Shown here: in pieces, positions 46,882-57,487 of the stretch
Numbering within the stretch: position 1 is the stretch's first letter
Layout: each line of letters opens with the position of its first letter
Assembly: GCA_019188255.1 (NCBI GenBank)
Contig: JAETXT010000002.1
Coordinates: 6,503,011-6,567,010 of the forward strand
Source: Verticillium longisporum
Taxonomy: Eukaryota; Ascomycota; Sordariomycetes; Glomerellales; Plectosphaerellaceae
Reading direction: 5' to 3'
Length of the DNA: 64,000 nucleotides
Program-made: the position numbers and the translations under genes
Notes under the pieces: generated by a model
Databases searched by the model: none
What the model saw: the letters and a program-made list of their open reading frames with translations, nothing else
Told to the model about the DNA's origin: nothing

Positions 46882-49800
46882 TTATTCTTCCTCAGGAGTA
46901 GGGCCGGGGGCCAGACCACCCCCTGAATACCAATTGGGTTGCTGTTGATCCGCTGCTGCTCTTCCTTGTGATTGTTCATATGTCTTGACGAGGTCGTCTG
47001 CCACGTTTCGCCGCAGTTCCCACGAATTCTCGCTTTCTGGGTATCCTTCCCACTTGATGAGGTACTGCCGATTGCGTGGTGGTCCCCTGTGGTTAACTAT
47101 TCTCTCGACTGCGTATACGTCTTCTGTTCCCATGGCTGGTAGTATCTTGTTGACCCGTGGCTGAGGTAGTGGTTGGTTTTCTCTGCCTTTCCAATTTTCT
47201 AAGCACGATACGTGGAATACGTTATGTACTTTGTAGCTGGGGGTAGCTGTAGCCTATATGCTAGACCATGGCTACCTATCTTCTCAGTAATTCTAAATGG
47301 TCCGAGGTATTTATCGGACAGCTTCTTGCTGGGTCTCTGCTGTTTAATCGTTCTCGTGGAGAGGAGAACTAGGTCTCCTACCTCGTATTCTTTCCGAATT
47401 CTTCCTCGGTTGTAATAGCGGGCCTGGTGTCTGCTGCTAGTCTCCAAGAGTCCACGGATTGTCTTTCTCTTGGTCATCCACTGGGCTGCTTGCAGTTCTG
47501 CTGTCTCTGAGTTCCCTTGTCGTCGCGTGGCTCGGCCTAGGTCCCCCGGTCCGGCCGGGTTGTATCCCATTAGTGCTTCTGCTGGTGATTGCTGGATTGT
47601 TGTGTGGAATGATGTGTTATATACGAATTCCGCCATAGGGAGTAGGGAAATCCAGTCCGTTTGTTCGTAGTTGCAGAACACTCTGAGGTAGTGTTCCAGG
47701 TTCTGATTCTGTCGTTCTGTCTGGCCGTCGGTCTGTGGGTGGAAGGCTGTTGAGAGTCGTCTCTTTGTTCCCATCATCTTGCACAAAGTCGTCCAAAACT
47801 TGCTGGTGAACAGTGACCCTCTATCCGAGACCATGCCTTTTGGGAGGCCATATCTCTTGAACACGTGGTCCCATAGCGTGGTTGCTAGACCGGCTGCTGT
47901 GAGTCCACTGCTGGTTGGTACGTATGTGGCATGCTTTGTGAAGCGGTCCACGATAACTAGTATAGCGTCTTGTTTGCCGACCTTAGGGAGTCCTGTAATG
48001 AAGTCCATGGATATTTCCTCAAAGGGACCGTTGGGTGGCGGTAGGCTGCCTAATTGGCCGTACGGCTTGTGGTGTCGGGGTTTTGTTGTCTGACACATTG
48101 GGCATGTGGGGACATATTCCTTGACATCTTTGGTTAAGTTGTTCCAGAAGTATGTATTTTTAAGCCGGGCAATAGTCTTCCTGACTCCTTGGTGCCCCGC
48201 TGTTGGGCTATCGTGGGCTTGCTGTAGGATTTCGTTTCTGAGGGCCTTGTCCTGTGGAATAAAGATCTTATTCTTAAAGGTTAGTAGGCCACTTGCTTCT
48301 GTTTGCCAGTCGGGCAGCCTTTGCTCCTTTCTTGCCCCACAGAAGGTGTCATTTCCCTGGGCTTCTAGGATAGCTTCTTCAATGGGTCTGTTGTCTGGCT
48401 GCTGGTCTGTCGCGGTGATAGCCCCGACGATATTAAGGAATCGTTTTGTCCACGACGGTAGGTGATGTGCCCTCGCCTGCTCCTGTTCTCCCTGACTTGG
48501 CTTGTGGTCGGGCCTCCTAGAGAGGCCATCCGCCGGGTTCCTGTTGCCTGCCCGGTATTCGATGGTGAAGTCGAACTCTGATAGCGCTTGTAACCATCTT
48601 CCCTGTCGTCCTGAGATCTTCGGTTTTTCTATGAGATATTTGTGGTTAAGGTGGTCGGTTAGGACCTCAACTGTTGATCCACTGTAGGCAAGGTATTGTC
48701 TCCATATCTTGAAAGACTCCACGATCGCCATCATTTCTGCTTCTGGCGTATCGTATCGTAGCTCTGCACCTTTAAGCTTTTTGAAAAGTACGCAACCGGT
48801 TTCCAGCAGCCGTTCTCCAGTTGAGACAGGACTGCTCCAATTGCGAAGTTTGATGCATCGGGCTCAATTCTCGTTTTTAATCTGTTATCGAAGTGCCGGA
48901 GGATAGGAGCCCTCGTGAACATGAACTTCAGTTTTTGGAAGGCTGCTAGGTCAGTGGTATTCAGCTGGAAGTCTGCTGCTGGTTGTTCGGCGTTCTTGCT
49001 AGTTAGGGGGCCGCGATTTTCGAGTAGTTCTTGATGAAACGCCTATAAAAGCCCGTAAACCCAAGGAATCCTTGGAGGTCTTTTAGGGATCGGGGGTCGG
49101 CCAGTCCCTCACTGCGGCAATTCGTTCTTCCGCAACGTATACGCCTGTAGGGGAGATCATGAACCCTAGAAACTCTACCGTTGTCGTGCTAAAGTCGCAT
49201 TTTTCTGGATTTACGTAGAGGTTCCATTCTCGAAGTCTTCTAAGTACCGCTCTGGTGTTCCGCTGGTGTTCTTCTGGTGTTGTTGAGTATATCAAGATAT
49301 CGTCCATATAAACGACGCATATTGTGTCCACGAGGCCGGCTAGTGCCTTGTTGATGTATGCCTGGAAGGTGGCTGGTGCGTTCGCGAGGCCGAATGGCAT
49401 AACAAGGTATTCGAAGTGGCCGTATTTTGTTCTAAATGCCGTTTTCCACTCGTCCCCTGTTTTGATGCGTAGTCGGTGATAAGCATCTTTCAGGTCCAGT
49501 TTCGTGAATAACCTGGCTGTTGCCAACCGGTCGAGTAGCTCGTGGATAAGCGGGAGGGCGGTGCGGTCTTTCTTCGTGATCTTATTGAGTCCCCTATAGT
49601 CGACGCACATCCTGAGCTTGCCACCCTTCTTTGGGACAAACAGTACGGGGGCACCAGCAGGGCTAGTGGAGTGTCTGATCCATCCCTTTTTTAACGAGTC
49701 GTTTACGTATTCCCTCAGTGTTTCCAATTCCTTTTCTGCTAGGGCGTAGATGGGTCCGAAGGGTGGTTTCTTTCCGTCCTCGAGTTCTATCGAATGATCC

Positions 49801-50419
49801 CATTGGTGATGCTGCGGCAGGGTTGCTGCTTGTTCAACATCGAATACGTCCCTGAACTCGTGGTATTCCGCTGGGACTATGGCGGGTGGCTCGTTTCTCT
49901 TGTTGTGCTCCTGCGGGGTGCCGTGGGGAGCCCATACATTCTGTGGTATGATTGAGGCTACCGTTAGGGATTGGTGGATTGCGCTCCTGATTTGTTTTCT
50001 TGTCGATATGATTCTGATGTCTTGTTTCCTGATGGGGTATCTCCAGTGGCCCCGCAACCAGTCGTTTATCGGCTGTACCTGGGCCAGCCAGGGTCTTCCT
50101 AAGATGACGTCGTACCCGTTCGCAATATTGTCTGCTACCGTGTACTCTGTTGTCATCATGCGCTTTGTCCCGGGGTCATCCGTTACTCGGCTGGTGATCC
50201 TTTTTCGCCGTAGGTGCTTGTCTCCCTGTTTCGGAATGCCCCACCTAGCTTGCCCTGCTTTTCCCCCAGCTGTTCTCCGGCTTCCCTTAGGAGGTCGCTG
50301 CTGATGACGTTGACATCGGCTCCTCCGTCTAGCATTGCCTCTCCCTTAACCCAACTATTGCCAATACGTAGTTCAATAGTTGCTTCGTACCGTTTTGGTC
50401 TCGGGAGCGGCGGTTCTTC
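46882..50419 (-). pseudogene. Gypsy pol: protease, RT, RNase H, integrase, chromodomain
   Basis: Pol continues the gag frame after a single TAG (50420-50422). The protease has MLDGGADVN where D-S/T-G-A is usual. The RT (50159-49083) has VPKKGGKLRMCVDYRGLN and the catalytic VYMDDIL. RNase H spans about 48.9-48.5 kb. The integrase has an H-H-C-C zinc site (ending CPMCQ) and the D-D-E core (MDFITGLP, VSDRGSLFTS, HPQTDGQTERQN). The chromodomain is near 47.1-46.9 kb (YLIKWEGYPESENSWE). Reading requires 1-nt frame changes at homopolymers 50239-50242, 49092-49096, 49006-49010, 48778-48782 and 47239-47243. Each is consistent with one missing base, so it may be intact in the real genome. It encodes the replication and integration enzymes; the chromodomain targets heterochromatin. 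Confidence 0.9.
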
Positions 50420-51660
50420 CTATTGGGGGTCTCCTGTTGTTCTTCCCCCAAGCGGTTCGCGGTTTGCCGCCGAGTGCCACTTACACGACTTATGCGTGTG
50501 GCCTTGTTTTCCGCAACTTGTACACGACGCCTCTGGGCAGCTGCTAGCGTAGTGTCCATGCTTGTTGCAATTGTAGCACCTGACGTCGTCTAGGGCCTCG
50601 GGCCTTCTTCTGTCTGTCTGCCGCTGTTCTGTTGTTGGCCCGTGAGGTGTGGTGGATTGGTTCGGCCAGCTACCTGGTTTTCGGTCGTCTCTTCCTTGCG
50701 GTTGCTCGTCGGCTGTTCTTCCGTGGGTCTTGTTTTGGGTCTGTCGCGGGTTGTCTCGGCTTCTCTCCTCATTATCCCAGCGTTGTTTCAGGCTTCTCTT
50801 AGTCCGCAGTAGGGTCTCTGCCCTCTTAGCTGCTCCATTTAGCTCTGTTCTTGTGCGGGGAATTCCCTGGGCCATGATCTGTTGCACAAGATCTGGGTCA
50901 AGTTTCGCAAGCAAAAGCGTTACCCTGTAGATCTGCGGCAGGGGTTCGGGTAGCTCCGCTTCCAGGCTATCGTAGGCGTCCACAAGTCTTGGTATTTCTG
51001 ACCAGGGGCTTGAAACCGCTGATCCCGCCCATGTAGTTTGATGATTGTCTGGAGCACTCGGGTATCATCGTCGTCCACGTCGCCCTTTAGCCAGGCCCCC
51101 ATTGCTCTCCAGGTGACTTCGTGGATGGACCCGTATTCTGTCTGTACATGCGATGTCCATCTCCGCTGCAAGGCATCAGTGAGGCAGTTGCTCGCGTATG
51201 CGACTTTGTCGATATCTCTGCGGAAACTCTTCTCGTCGAGCTGGAATCGCACGTCGAGGCTAAACAAGAAGGTATTAAGTTCCGACCAGGACGTCCCCTT
51301 GTACCGAATAGCTGGTAGTTGTATCTTCGTGAAGGGCGTGCCTTGTGGTTCTTCGTAGGGTGTTGCCCTAAGTGCTGGTGCTGGTCTGCTGGTTGCTCCC
51401 GGTGGTGGGCTTGTTGGGTCTCCCCTTCGGAGCGCGGCTAGTTCTTCGTGTTTCCTTTTCCTTGCGAGTTTACGCCGTTCTTCCTCTAACTGTCGGTCCA
51501 GTTCCTCGTCTGTGATCAACAGCAGGTCATCGAGTGTATCATTCTCGGTATCTTGTCCTTGTTCTGTATCGGGTCTTGATTGCATTGGTTCTTCGGTGTT
51601 CTCCGTCTGCTGTCCTGCAGCAGCCTGTCTTCTGGTACTCCGCACGTCTCTGGTCGACAT
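50420..51660 (-). pseudogene. Gypsy gag with CCHC zinc knuckle, one frameshift
   Basis: ATG at 51660. The N-terminal region is polar and charged (Gln, Glu, Arg). A retrotransposon gag domain is in the middle, and a nucleic-acid-binding C-terminus has two Cys/His clusters (CYNCNKHGHYASSC and CTSCGKQGHTHKSC). The frame changes once near 50985. The downstream frame runs to a TAG at 50420-50422, after which pol continues in the same frame (context CAA TAG GAA). If the 50985 break is a sequence error, gag is a single open frame of about 412 codons. Confidence 0.85.
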
Positions 51661-51704
51661 ATTGTCCCAACGGTCGTCGCTCCCCAGGGGTAGATCGATT
51701 ATTA

Positions 51705-51918
51705 TGTCAAGGAGTCTTGTGCAACGAGTGAAGGGTTCAACTGTTGGTCTCTTGGGGGTCTCTAGGAAGATAGAATAATCGATACCCTTCTCTAAATCTT
51801 AGTCCGTTGACCTTTCTTATAACTATTCCCTCACTGCGCTCGGTCCTCTCTTCTTGATTCCTACGATCAAACAACAGGCGATCCCCTGTTGGTCTCATAC
51901 CTCCCTCAGGTCCTGACA
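51705..51918 (-). repeat. 5' LTR of the gypsy element
   Basis: 214 bp, identical to 44818-45031. It ends 267 bp upstream of the FAD monooxygenase start codon and is oriented to transcribe away from it. Confidence 0.95.
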
Positions 51919-52185
51919 AGGAAGCTCATCGCATGAAGCGTCAAGCTCCGCCCTAGAACTGTCTCAAACCCTTGATTCACACATGTCTCAGAAGTATGTT
52001 TCCAACAACGGAAGGGAGGATCTTCGATCGAGCACACAACTCGATCTCGATAGAAAGGAAGGGCTTTAGACGTATTCATCATGCTTTGCAACGACACCGA
52101 AGGTTCCTGCTACGGGGTATTTGATTCGACCTGGTTTGAGGTGGGAACAATTGCCTTCATCATCTTCTTCGTTTTCAACTACAAC

Positions 52186-54675
52186 ATGGCTTCTAAATCT
52201 CAGTCTGGGTTCCGAGTACTCGTTGCTGGCGGCGGCATAGCTGGCCTGACACTTGCCAACTGTCTGGAAAGAGCAGGCGTAGAATACATCTTGCTTGAAG
52301 CTCACGACAACGTCGCGCCTCGTGTCGGTGCTTCTATTGGACTGCTACCCAATGGTTCCCGTATCCTAGACCAATTGGGATGCTACGACAAGATCCTCGA
52401 GGAAACTCAAGGCGTACGGATCACCCGATGTCTTGATCAAGATGGCAACGTTTTTCATATTTCCGACGGAGTCCGTCTTCTGGAAACAAGGCAAGAAGCT
52501 CCTGTGGCAGTTTTTGAGATGTTCAACGTGTTTACTGACATGTGAGCTAGGTTTAATTATGCCATCAGTTACCTGGAGCGCGAAACTGTTTTGCGAGTGC
52601 TGTACGAAAACTTGCACGACAAGTCGCCCATCCATTTGTTGCGCCGCATCACGAGTGTGGACCACAGTGGCACGGATGGTGTTGTCGTGCATTGCCAGGA
52701 TGGGACCATCGTCGCGGGCGATGTGCTTGTTGGTTGTGACGGGGTCAACAGCCTCGTCCGTCGAGAGATGTGGAGGCTCTCGGAGCATGACAAGCCGCAA
52801 GCAACACCCGAGTCCGTTAGAAATGGTCTGAAGGCCGAATTCCAGTGCCTGTTCGGGCTGTCGACAAGGACACGAGGCGTCAACGCGGGCGAAATGGATG
52901 TTAATTTTGCCTCGGGCTTCTCGACAATGGTGATCGGCGGCAAAGGTGGGAGGGTTTTCTGGTTCGTCTTTGCGAAGATGGATAAGACGTACACATCACC
53001 CAACATTCCCAAGTACTCGTATGAAGATGCCGTCGCATTCGCAAACGAGTACATGGACTTCACCATCAAGGATGGACTGAAGTTCAGCGACCTGTGGCAG
53101 TCCAGGACGTCCGTTACCCTTGCGGCAACGGAGGAAGCTGAACTGAAGGAATGGACGTGGGGCCGCATCGCCTGTGTCGGCGACAACGTCCACAAGATGA
53201 CGCCTCACATGGGTGCCGGCGGCAATGCAGCGATGGAGTCTGCCGCAACCCTGGCGAATGAACTCAGGAAGCTGGGGCAAGCTGCGAAAAAGACCAAAAT
53301 CGATATCGAAACGGTGCAGAGGCATCTCGAAACGTACCAAAGGGGGCGGCGCGATCGCACGAGCGCCGTGTGCGATGCGTCAGCCCAACTGGCTCGGCTA
53401 CAAGCTCTTGATTCGGTCGCAAGCAAATTTATTGCGTTTTGGATCCTTCCAACAGCCGGCGACCTGCTGGTTGACGTTAACTGCGACATGATTATTGGAG
53501 CAGCCAAGCTGGACTATATTCCCACGCCCGAACGTTCTGTTCAGGGCACAATGCCTTTCAATCCCAGTCTGGGACTTGGAAAAGGCGAATCGAAACTCAA
53601 GAGAGGCTTCGCAGGCCTCCCATTACTTGCACTTTCTCTTTTCGGACCCTGGTTGGTCGAACCATCGAACCTCGCCATGGTTGGCAAGCTCACCCCGCTA
53701 TTCTTGTCGTACGATCATGCCAGCAATAGTATCAGAGCTTGGCCGTATACTGGTGTCTTGGCCGCCTCATCTGGTCTAGACGTTATGCGCTTCCATCTTG
53801 ACTTTGGCATCATTTGTGCAGTCGTGCTATTCGAGTCCTCCAGAAGGGCCAATGTGTTGACGATCTCTTCTCTGTGAGTTCCGAGCTTCACACGGGCAAA
53901 ACATCTACTAACCTTGACGCCAAGACCGATTGCCTTCTTCTATTGCCTTCAATCCTTCAAGATTGTTCAAGTCATGGGAGTTTACTGTTTCGCGCACTAC
54001 GTGCAGAGTCCTATTGAGAACTTCCGCGCTAAGGACATGAGATTAACGAACCGAGCCTATTCTGGTACAGTTCTTGTCACCCTGCTTGTGGCCTATTACG
54101 TGCCACTGGTCACCGCAATTATGCCAGTCTTTAGCATCACAACTCGACTTACCTGGGGATACGTATTCCAGTACTTCCCTTTCTCCATCTCTATACTACA
54201 GAATGGACTCAAGCACTTGTTCCTGGAAGATGTCATGGACGAGGACAAGATCCGGGCCCCAGATGGCGATTTGTCTCTGATTGGCTTGACAATCTTTACG
54301 TTTGCATTGTTCGCATTCGTCGCAAGATTACTGGCGCTCATCGGTACTCTAACATCACAGGTCCTCTCGCAATCCTCTGACATGGTCCTCATGACAGAGC
54401 TCGGAGGATGGGCTCAACCCATTCGCTTATTTGAGATACACGCTATTTTTGCAGTATTGCTTGTTTGGCTTCTCTACTTGTTTTCGGACCTGAAGCGAGC
54501 TGAGATCGTGCGATGGAGCTGGCCGACTCTTCTCGTCTGCATCGCGACTGCCCTCTGTCTCTTTGGGCCTGGCGTCACGGTCGGCATGGGGTGGCTGGTA
54601 CGAGAGCGGCTGCTTGCGACGAAGAGCCATAAGGACGCGATTGTTGATACCGAGCTCAGAAAAAAGGCTTTGTAA
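52186..54675 (+). CDS. FAD-dependent monooxygenase fused to a multi-pass membrane domain
   Basis: Exons: 52186-52490, 52551-53873, 53925-54675, total 792 residues. Intron 1 is GC-AG (AG/GCAAGA donor). The N-terminal half is a PaxM/UbiH-type flavin monooxygenase: dinucleotide-binding GGGIAGLTLA near residue 15, the VGCDGVNS segment, and the GD motif GDNVHKMTPHMGAGGN. The C-terminal 300 residues hold about six or seven hydrophobic helices and a HYVQSPIENFRAKDMRLT segment. From memory this tail occurs in a set of fungal FAD monooxygenases from terpenoid and meroterpenoid clusters. The usual job of such enzymes is epoxidation or hydroxylation of an isoprenoid chain or ring; the tail's function is unclear. 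An in-frame ATG at 52081 would add 35 residues with a hydrophobic run. I prefer 52186, the normal distance before the Rossmann motif. Intact. Confidence 0.88.
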
Positions 54676-55352
54676 ATCTTCACATAGTGCTCGCGGGGAT
54701 TTGGAACCCGTTGCGGGCAACTATACAGGACTCTTGCTGCATCATCATTGTCTGCAAAAGTAATGCTGAACCGAACTCGATCAGGCTATAAGAATGTGGT
54801 TTGTCCAGTGCTTGTTCATTCGTCCTCTTCTGTGATAAGAAGCACCAGCAGTCTCCTCGCGTGACTAACAGTACCCTAGTCAGAATGGGTTCTTCCTGAT
54901 GACGAGGGATACGAATGGAGACTGACGACCTCCATCTCGACTTGAGAAGCAAGAAGGCCCGGCTGAATGTGGCTACAAGCCGGGCCGAATGTGCTGTACG
55001 TACAGCAGGTACTGCTTCACTTCTTTCCATGCAGTGATGGACACTCCCGGTCCGATAAGACATATCTTGCGACCACCTCGGAGAAACAGAAAGATGACAG
55101 CTCACATGAACCCGGGTCGAATGAACACCAAGACACGGCCGACATGGGTACGAGCCGTGTCTTAGAAGGGCCTCTGGGATGTATGGCATCAGCGAAGCTT
55201 GAGTGTTGTCAATTGACTCAGACGAAGATTTTGGTATACCATTTATCTGTCAGCACAGCCACGCTTCAAGATAATGTTAGAAGACAGACCTCTGGTGCGA
55301 GCCCACCAAACCTCATCATTCGTCTACCGCGGAAAAGCAGTACCTGACAACG
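54676..55352. promoter_or_regulatory. Upstream region of P450-D with three inverted repeats
   Basis: 677 bp between the FAD gene and P450-D. GGCCCGGCT (54956-54964) pairs with AGCCGGGCC (54978-54986). TGCTGTACGTACAGCA (54992-55007) is a perfect 16-bp palindrome. AAGACACGGC (55130-55139) pairs with GCCGTGTCTT (55154-55163), with CCGACAT spanning its left arm and loop. A GGGYCGAATG direct repeat (about 54982 and 55114) adds to the pattern. These are candidate operators or RNA structures. Confidence 0.5.
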
Positions 55353-57089
55353 ATGTTCAATTTGTCTGACAAGATGTCAGAATCAGAATTCGGCAGCTGG
55401 GGAGCCAACATGGCATCACAGAAAATCCCACTTTATGCTTTGTTCACAGCCTTTTCGTTATTCGCAGCCTTTGCCTACCGGACCATGAGCAAAGAAAGGC
55501 CGCTCGTGGGGTATCCGATGGCTTCTATTCCAGGTAAAAGTGCCAGAGAGAGCTGGCTGCTTGACGGAAGGAAGCTTGTGGAAGAGGCAGAGCAAGAGGT
55601 ACCGGAATACCTTGGTTTCCTTATCAACGATCATTGGGCTGACTAGCCTATATAGTACGATGGACCTTTCCAGATTATGAGTGGCACGGGGCCGAAACTT
55701 ATCCTTCCAAACAAATATGCGCATGAACTACGGGACCACCCTTTCCTGAGTCTTAATAAGGCTTTTGTTCAGGTCCGATGGCTCGCCGTCGAGTTCCCGA
55801 GATGTCGCGTACTGACCGATTTATCAGGACTTTTTCACCGAGTACCACGGATTTGAGCCATTCTTGGAGGGGACCCGCGATGACGGCGTTATCTCAGATA
55901 CGGTGCGAACCAAGCTGACGCAATCTTTGGGCTTGATCACCGGAGATCTTGTGGACGAGACCAATGTTTCCATGCCCCACATCTTTGGGGACAGCACAAT
56001 GTGGACAAGCGTACTGCTCAAGGATGCCATCCTCAACCTTGTCGCTCGCCTGTCATCAAGGGTCTTTCTCGGCGAAGAGCTGTGCAGAAATGAGGAGTGG
56101 CTCAGGATCGCCAAGAGCTATGCCGTCGACGCTTTGACCGCTACCTATCTGATGCGAATGGCCCCAAGTCTACTGCGTCCTATTGCGTACTGGCTCATCC
56201 CGCAATGTCGAAGGAGTCGCCAGGCGGTTCAGTGCGCACGCAAGCTCATCGACCCCGAAGTGAAGAAGCGGAAAAAGCTAGTGGATGATGCTCTGCAGTC
56301 TGGCGCTAAACCGAGCAAGATATCCGACGCCATTGGCTGGATGTATCAAGTCGCTGCCGGCCGGCCCGTCGACTTTGTTTGCGCACAGATGCAACTTACG
56401 CTTGCCGCCGTTCACACGACCACGGAAGTTCTCACACAAGCCATTCTAGATCTCTGCGAGCGTCCAGAGCTTGTGCAAAAGCTACGAGAGGAAGTGATCG
56501 AGGTGTTGGGTGATGAAGGCTGGGCAAAAACAAGCTTCTACAAGCTCAAACTCATGGACAGCTTTTTCAAGGAAAGCCAGCGGTTTACTCCTCTAGTCTC
56601 AAGTAGGTGCTACGCATGGGCACTGGAACTGCTTCTAATACGTTTACAGCAGCCATGAATCGTCTGGTGGAGAAAGACATTACGCTCTCTGACGGGAGGT
56701 TCCTACCAAAGGGCATCCGTATTAATGTCCTGACCGACTTCAGGAACCCGGAGAAGTATCCAAACCCGGATGAGTTTGATGCAATGAGGTTTGTTCCCAT
56801 GCGACAGGGTCAAGGCAGCGAGAACGCTTCGCAGTTGGCATCGACAAGCTCTGAGCATACCCTTTTCGGCCATGGTCGACACGCTTGTCCCGGTCGATTC
56901 TTTGCCGTGAATGAGATGAAAATCATTTTGGCTCAGTTTCTTCTTGAGTACGACCTGCGCGCTAAGGAGGGGCTTACCGAGCTTCAGCCACAGGCGTTCG
57001 AAACTTCAATCGGTGTCAACCCAGCGGTTACGATAGAAATTCGACGGAGAAATAAGAGCGCTGATGTCAGAATTGAGAAACGAGAGTGA
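55353..57089 (+). CDS. Cytochrome P450-D (ent-kaurene-oxidase-like group)
   Basis: Exons: 55353-55598, 55674-55772, 55828-56602, 56650-57089, total 519 residues. The N-terminus has a hydrophobic anchor (about residues 28-45). The I-helix is LTLAAVHTTTEVL, the ExxR motif is KESQR, and the haem loop is FGHGRHACPGRF with Cys near residue 452, all intact. It is a paralogue of P450-A and P450-B (same SLG/TAMNRLVEKDITL regions), but lacks their third intron and has gained one before AMNRLVEK, so it is an older branch. It should be a functional ER monooxygenase of the same pathway, tandem with the FAD enzyme. Earlier in-frame Met codons make the exact start uncertain within the first 20 residues. 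Confidence 0.9.
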
Positions 57090-57487
57090 CAGACTACCGA
57101 GGTGTCTTCAGGAGGTTACTTGGCAGGGATGAGGTATTGCTTTAGGGTCGAATCAGGTCTGCAGTGTACCTAGCCGCGAAGTTTACGTGGATACACGAGG
57201 CCTGTTCATGTTCAGTGGTCTTATGTGTACTTGGTCACCCCGAGTAACACTAATATCGATTCATTTCAAGGAGATCAAATACATTGCAATAGTAGACGAG
57301 TAATTGGGGGACAGCCGTTGCACTGTTCGCCCGGAAAACAGACCAGCCGGTCCAGCACCTTTCATAGTCAAAGGATAGACAGTCCAGCCCAGGGCTCACA
57401 TCAAGATCCCCGGTTCGACTATATTACATTAGGCTCAGATGCAGGGAGCACATTGCGCCGCGTCCAGGGTAGGCTTAGGAATAAAGG
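57090..57487. other. Right border of the cluster, no gene seen
   Basis: No domain is recognisable. An ORF at 57225-57557 is in a different frame from the TPR-like fragment that follows and is not supported. Confidence 0.45.

Larger units (their letters stand above)
44818..51918 (-). mobile_element. Ty3/gypsy chromovirus retrotransposon, young
   Basis: 7,101 bp. The two 214-bp LTRs (44818-45031 and 51705-51918, TGTCAAGG...CCTGACA) are identical base for base, and a 5-bp duplication AGGAA flanks them. Coding sense is minus: gag, protease, RT (YMDD), RNase H, integrase, chromodomain, which is the Ty3/gypsy order with the chromodomain of chromoviruses. A polypurine tract precedes the 3' LTR (44818-45031). 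GC-normal with no RIP. An additional plus-strand gene (45959-46816) sits downstream of pol. The element ends 267 bp before the start codon of the FAD monooxygenase, separating that gene from its distal upstream sequence. Confidence 0.96.
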
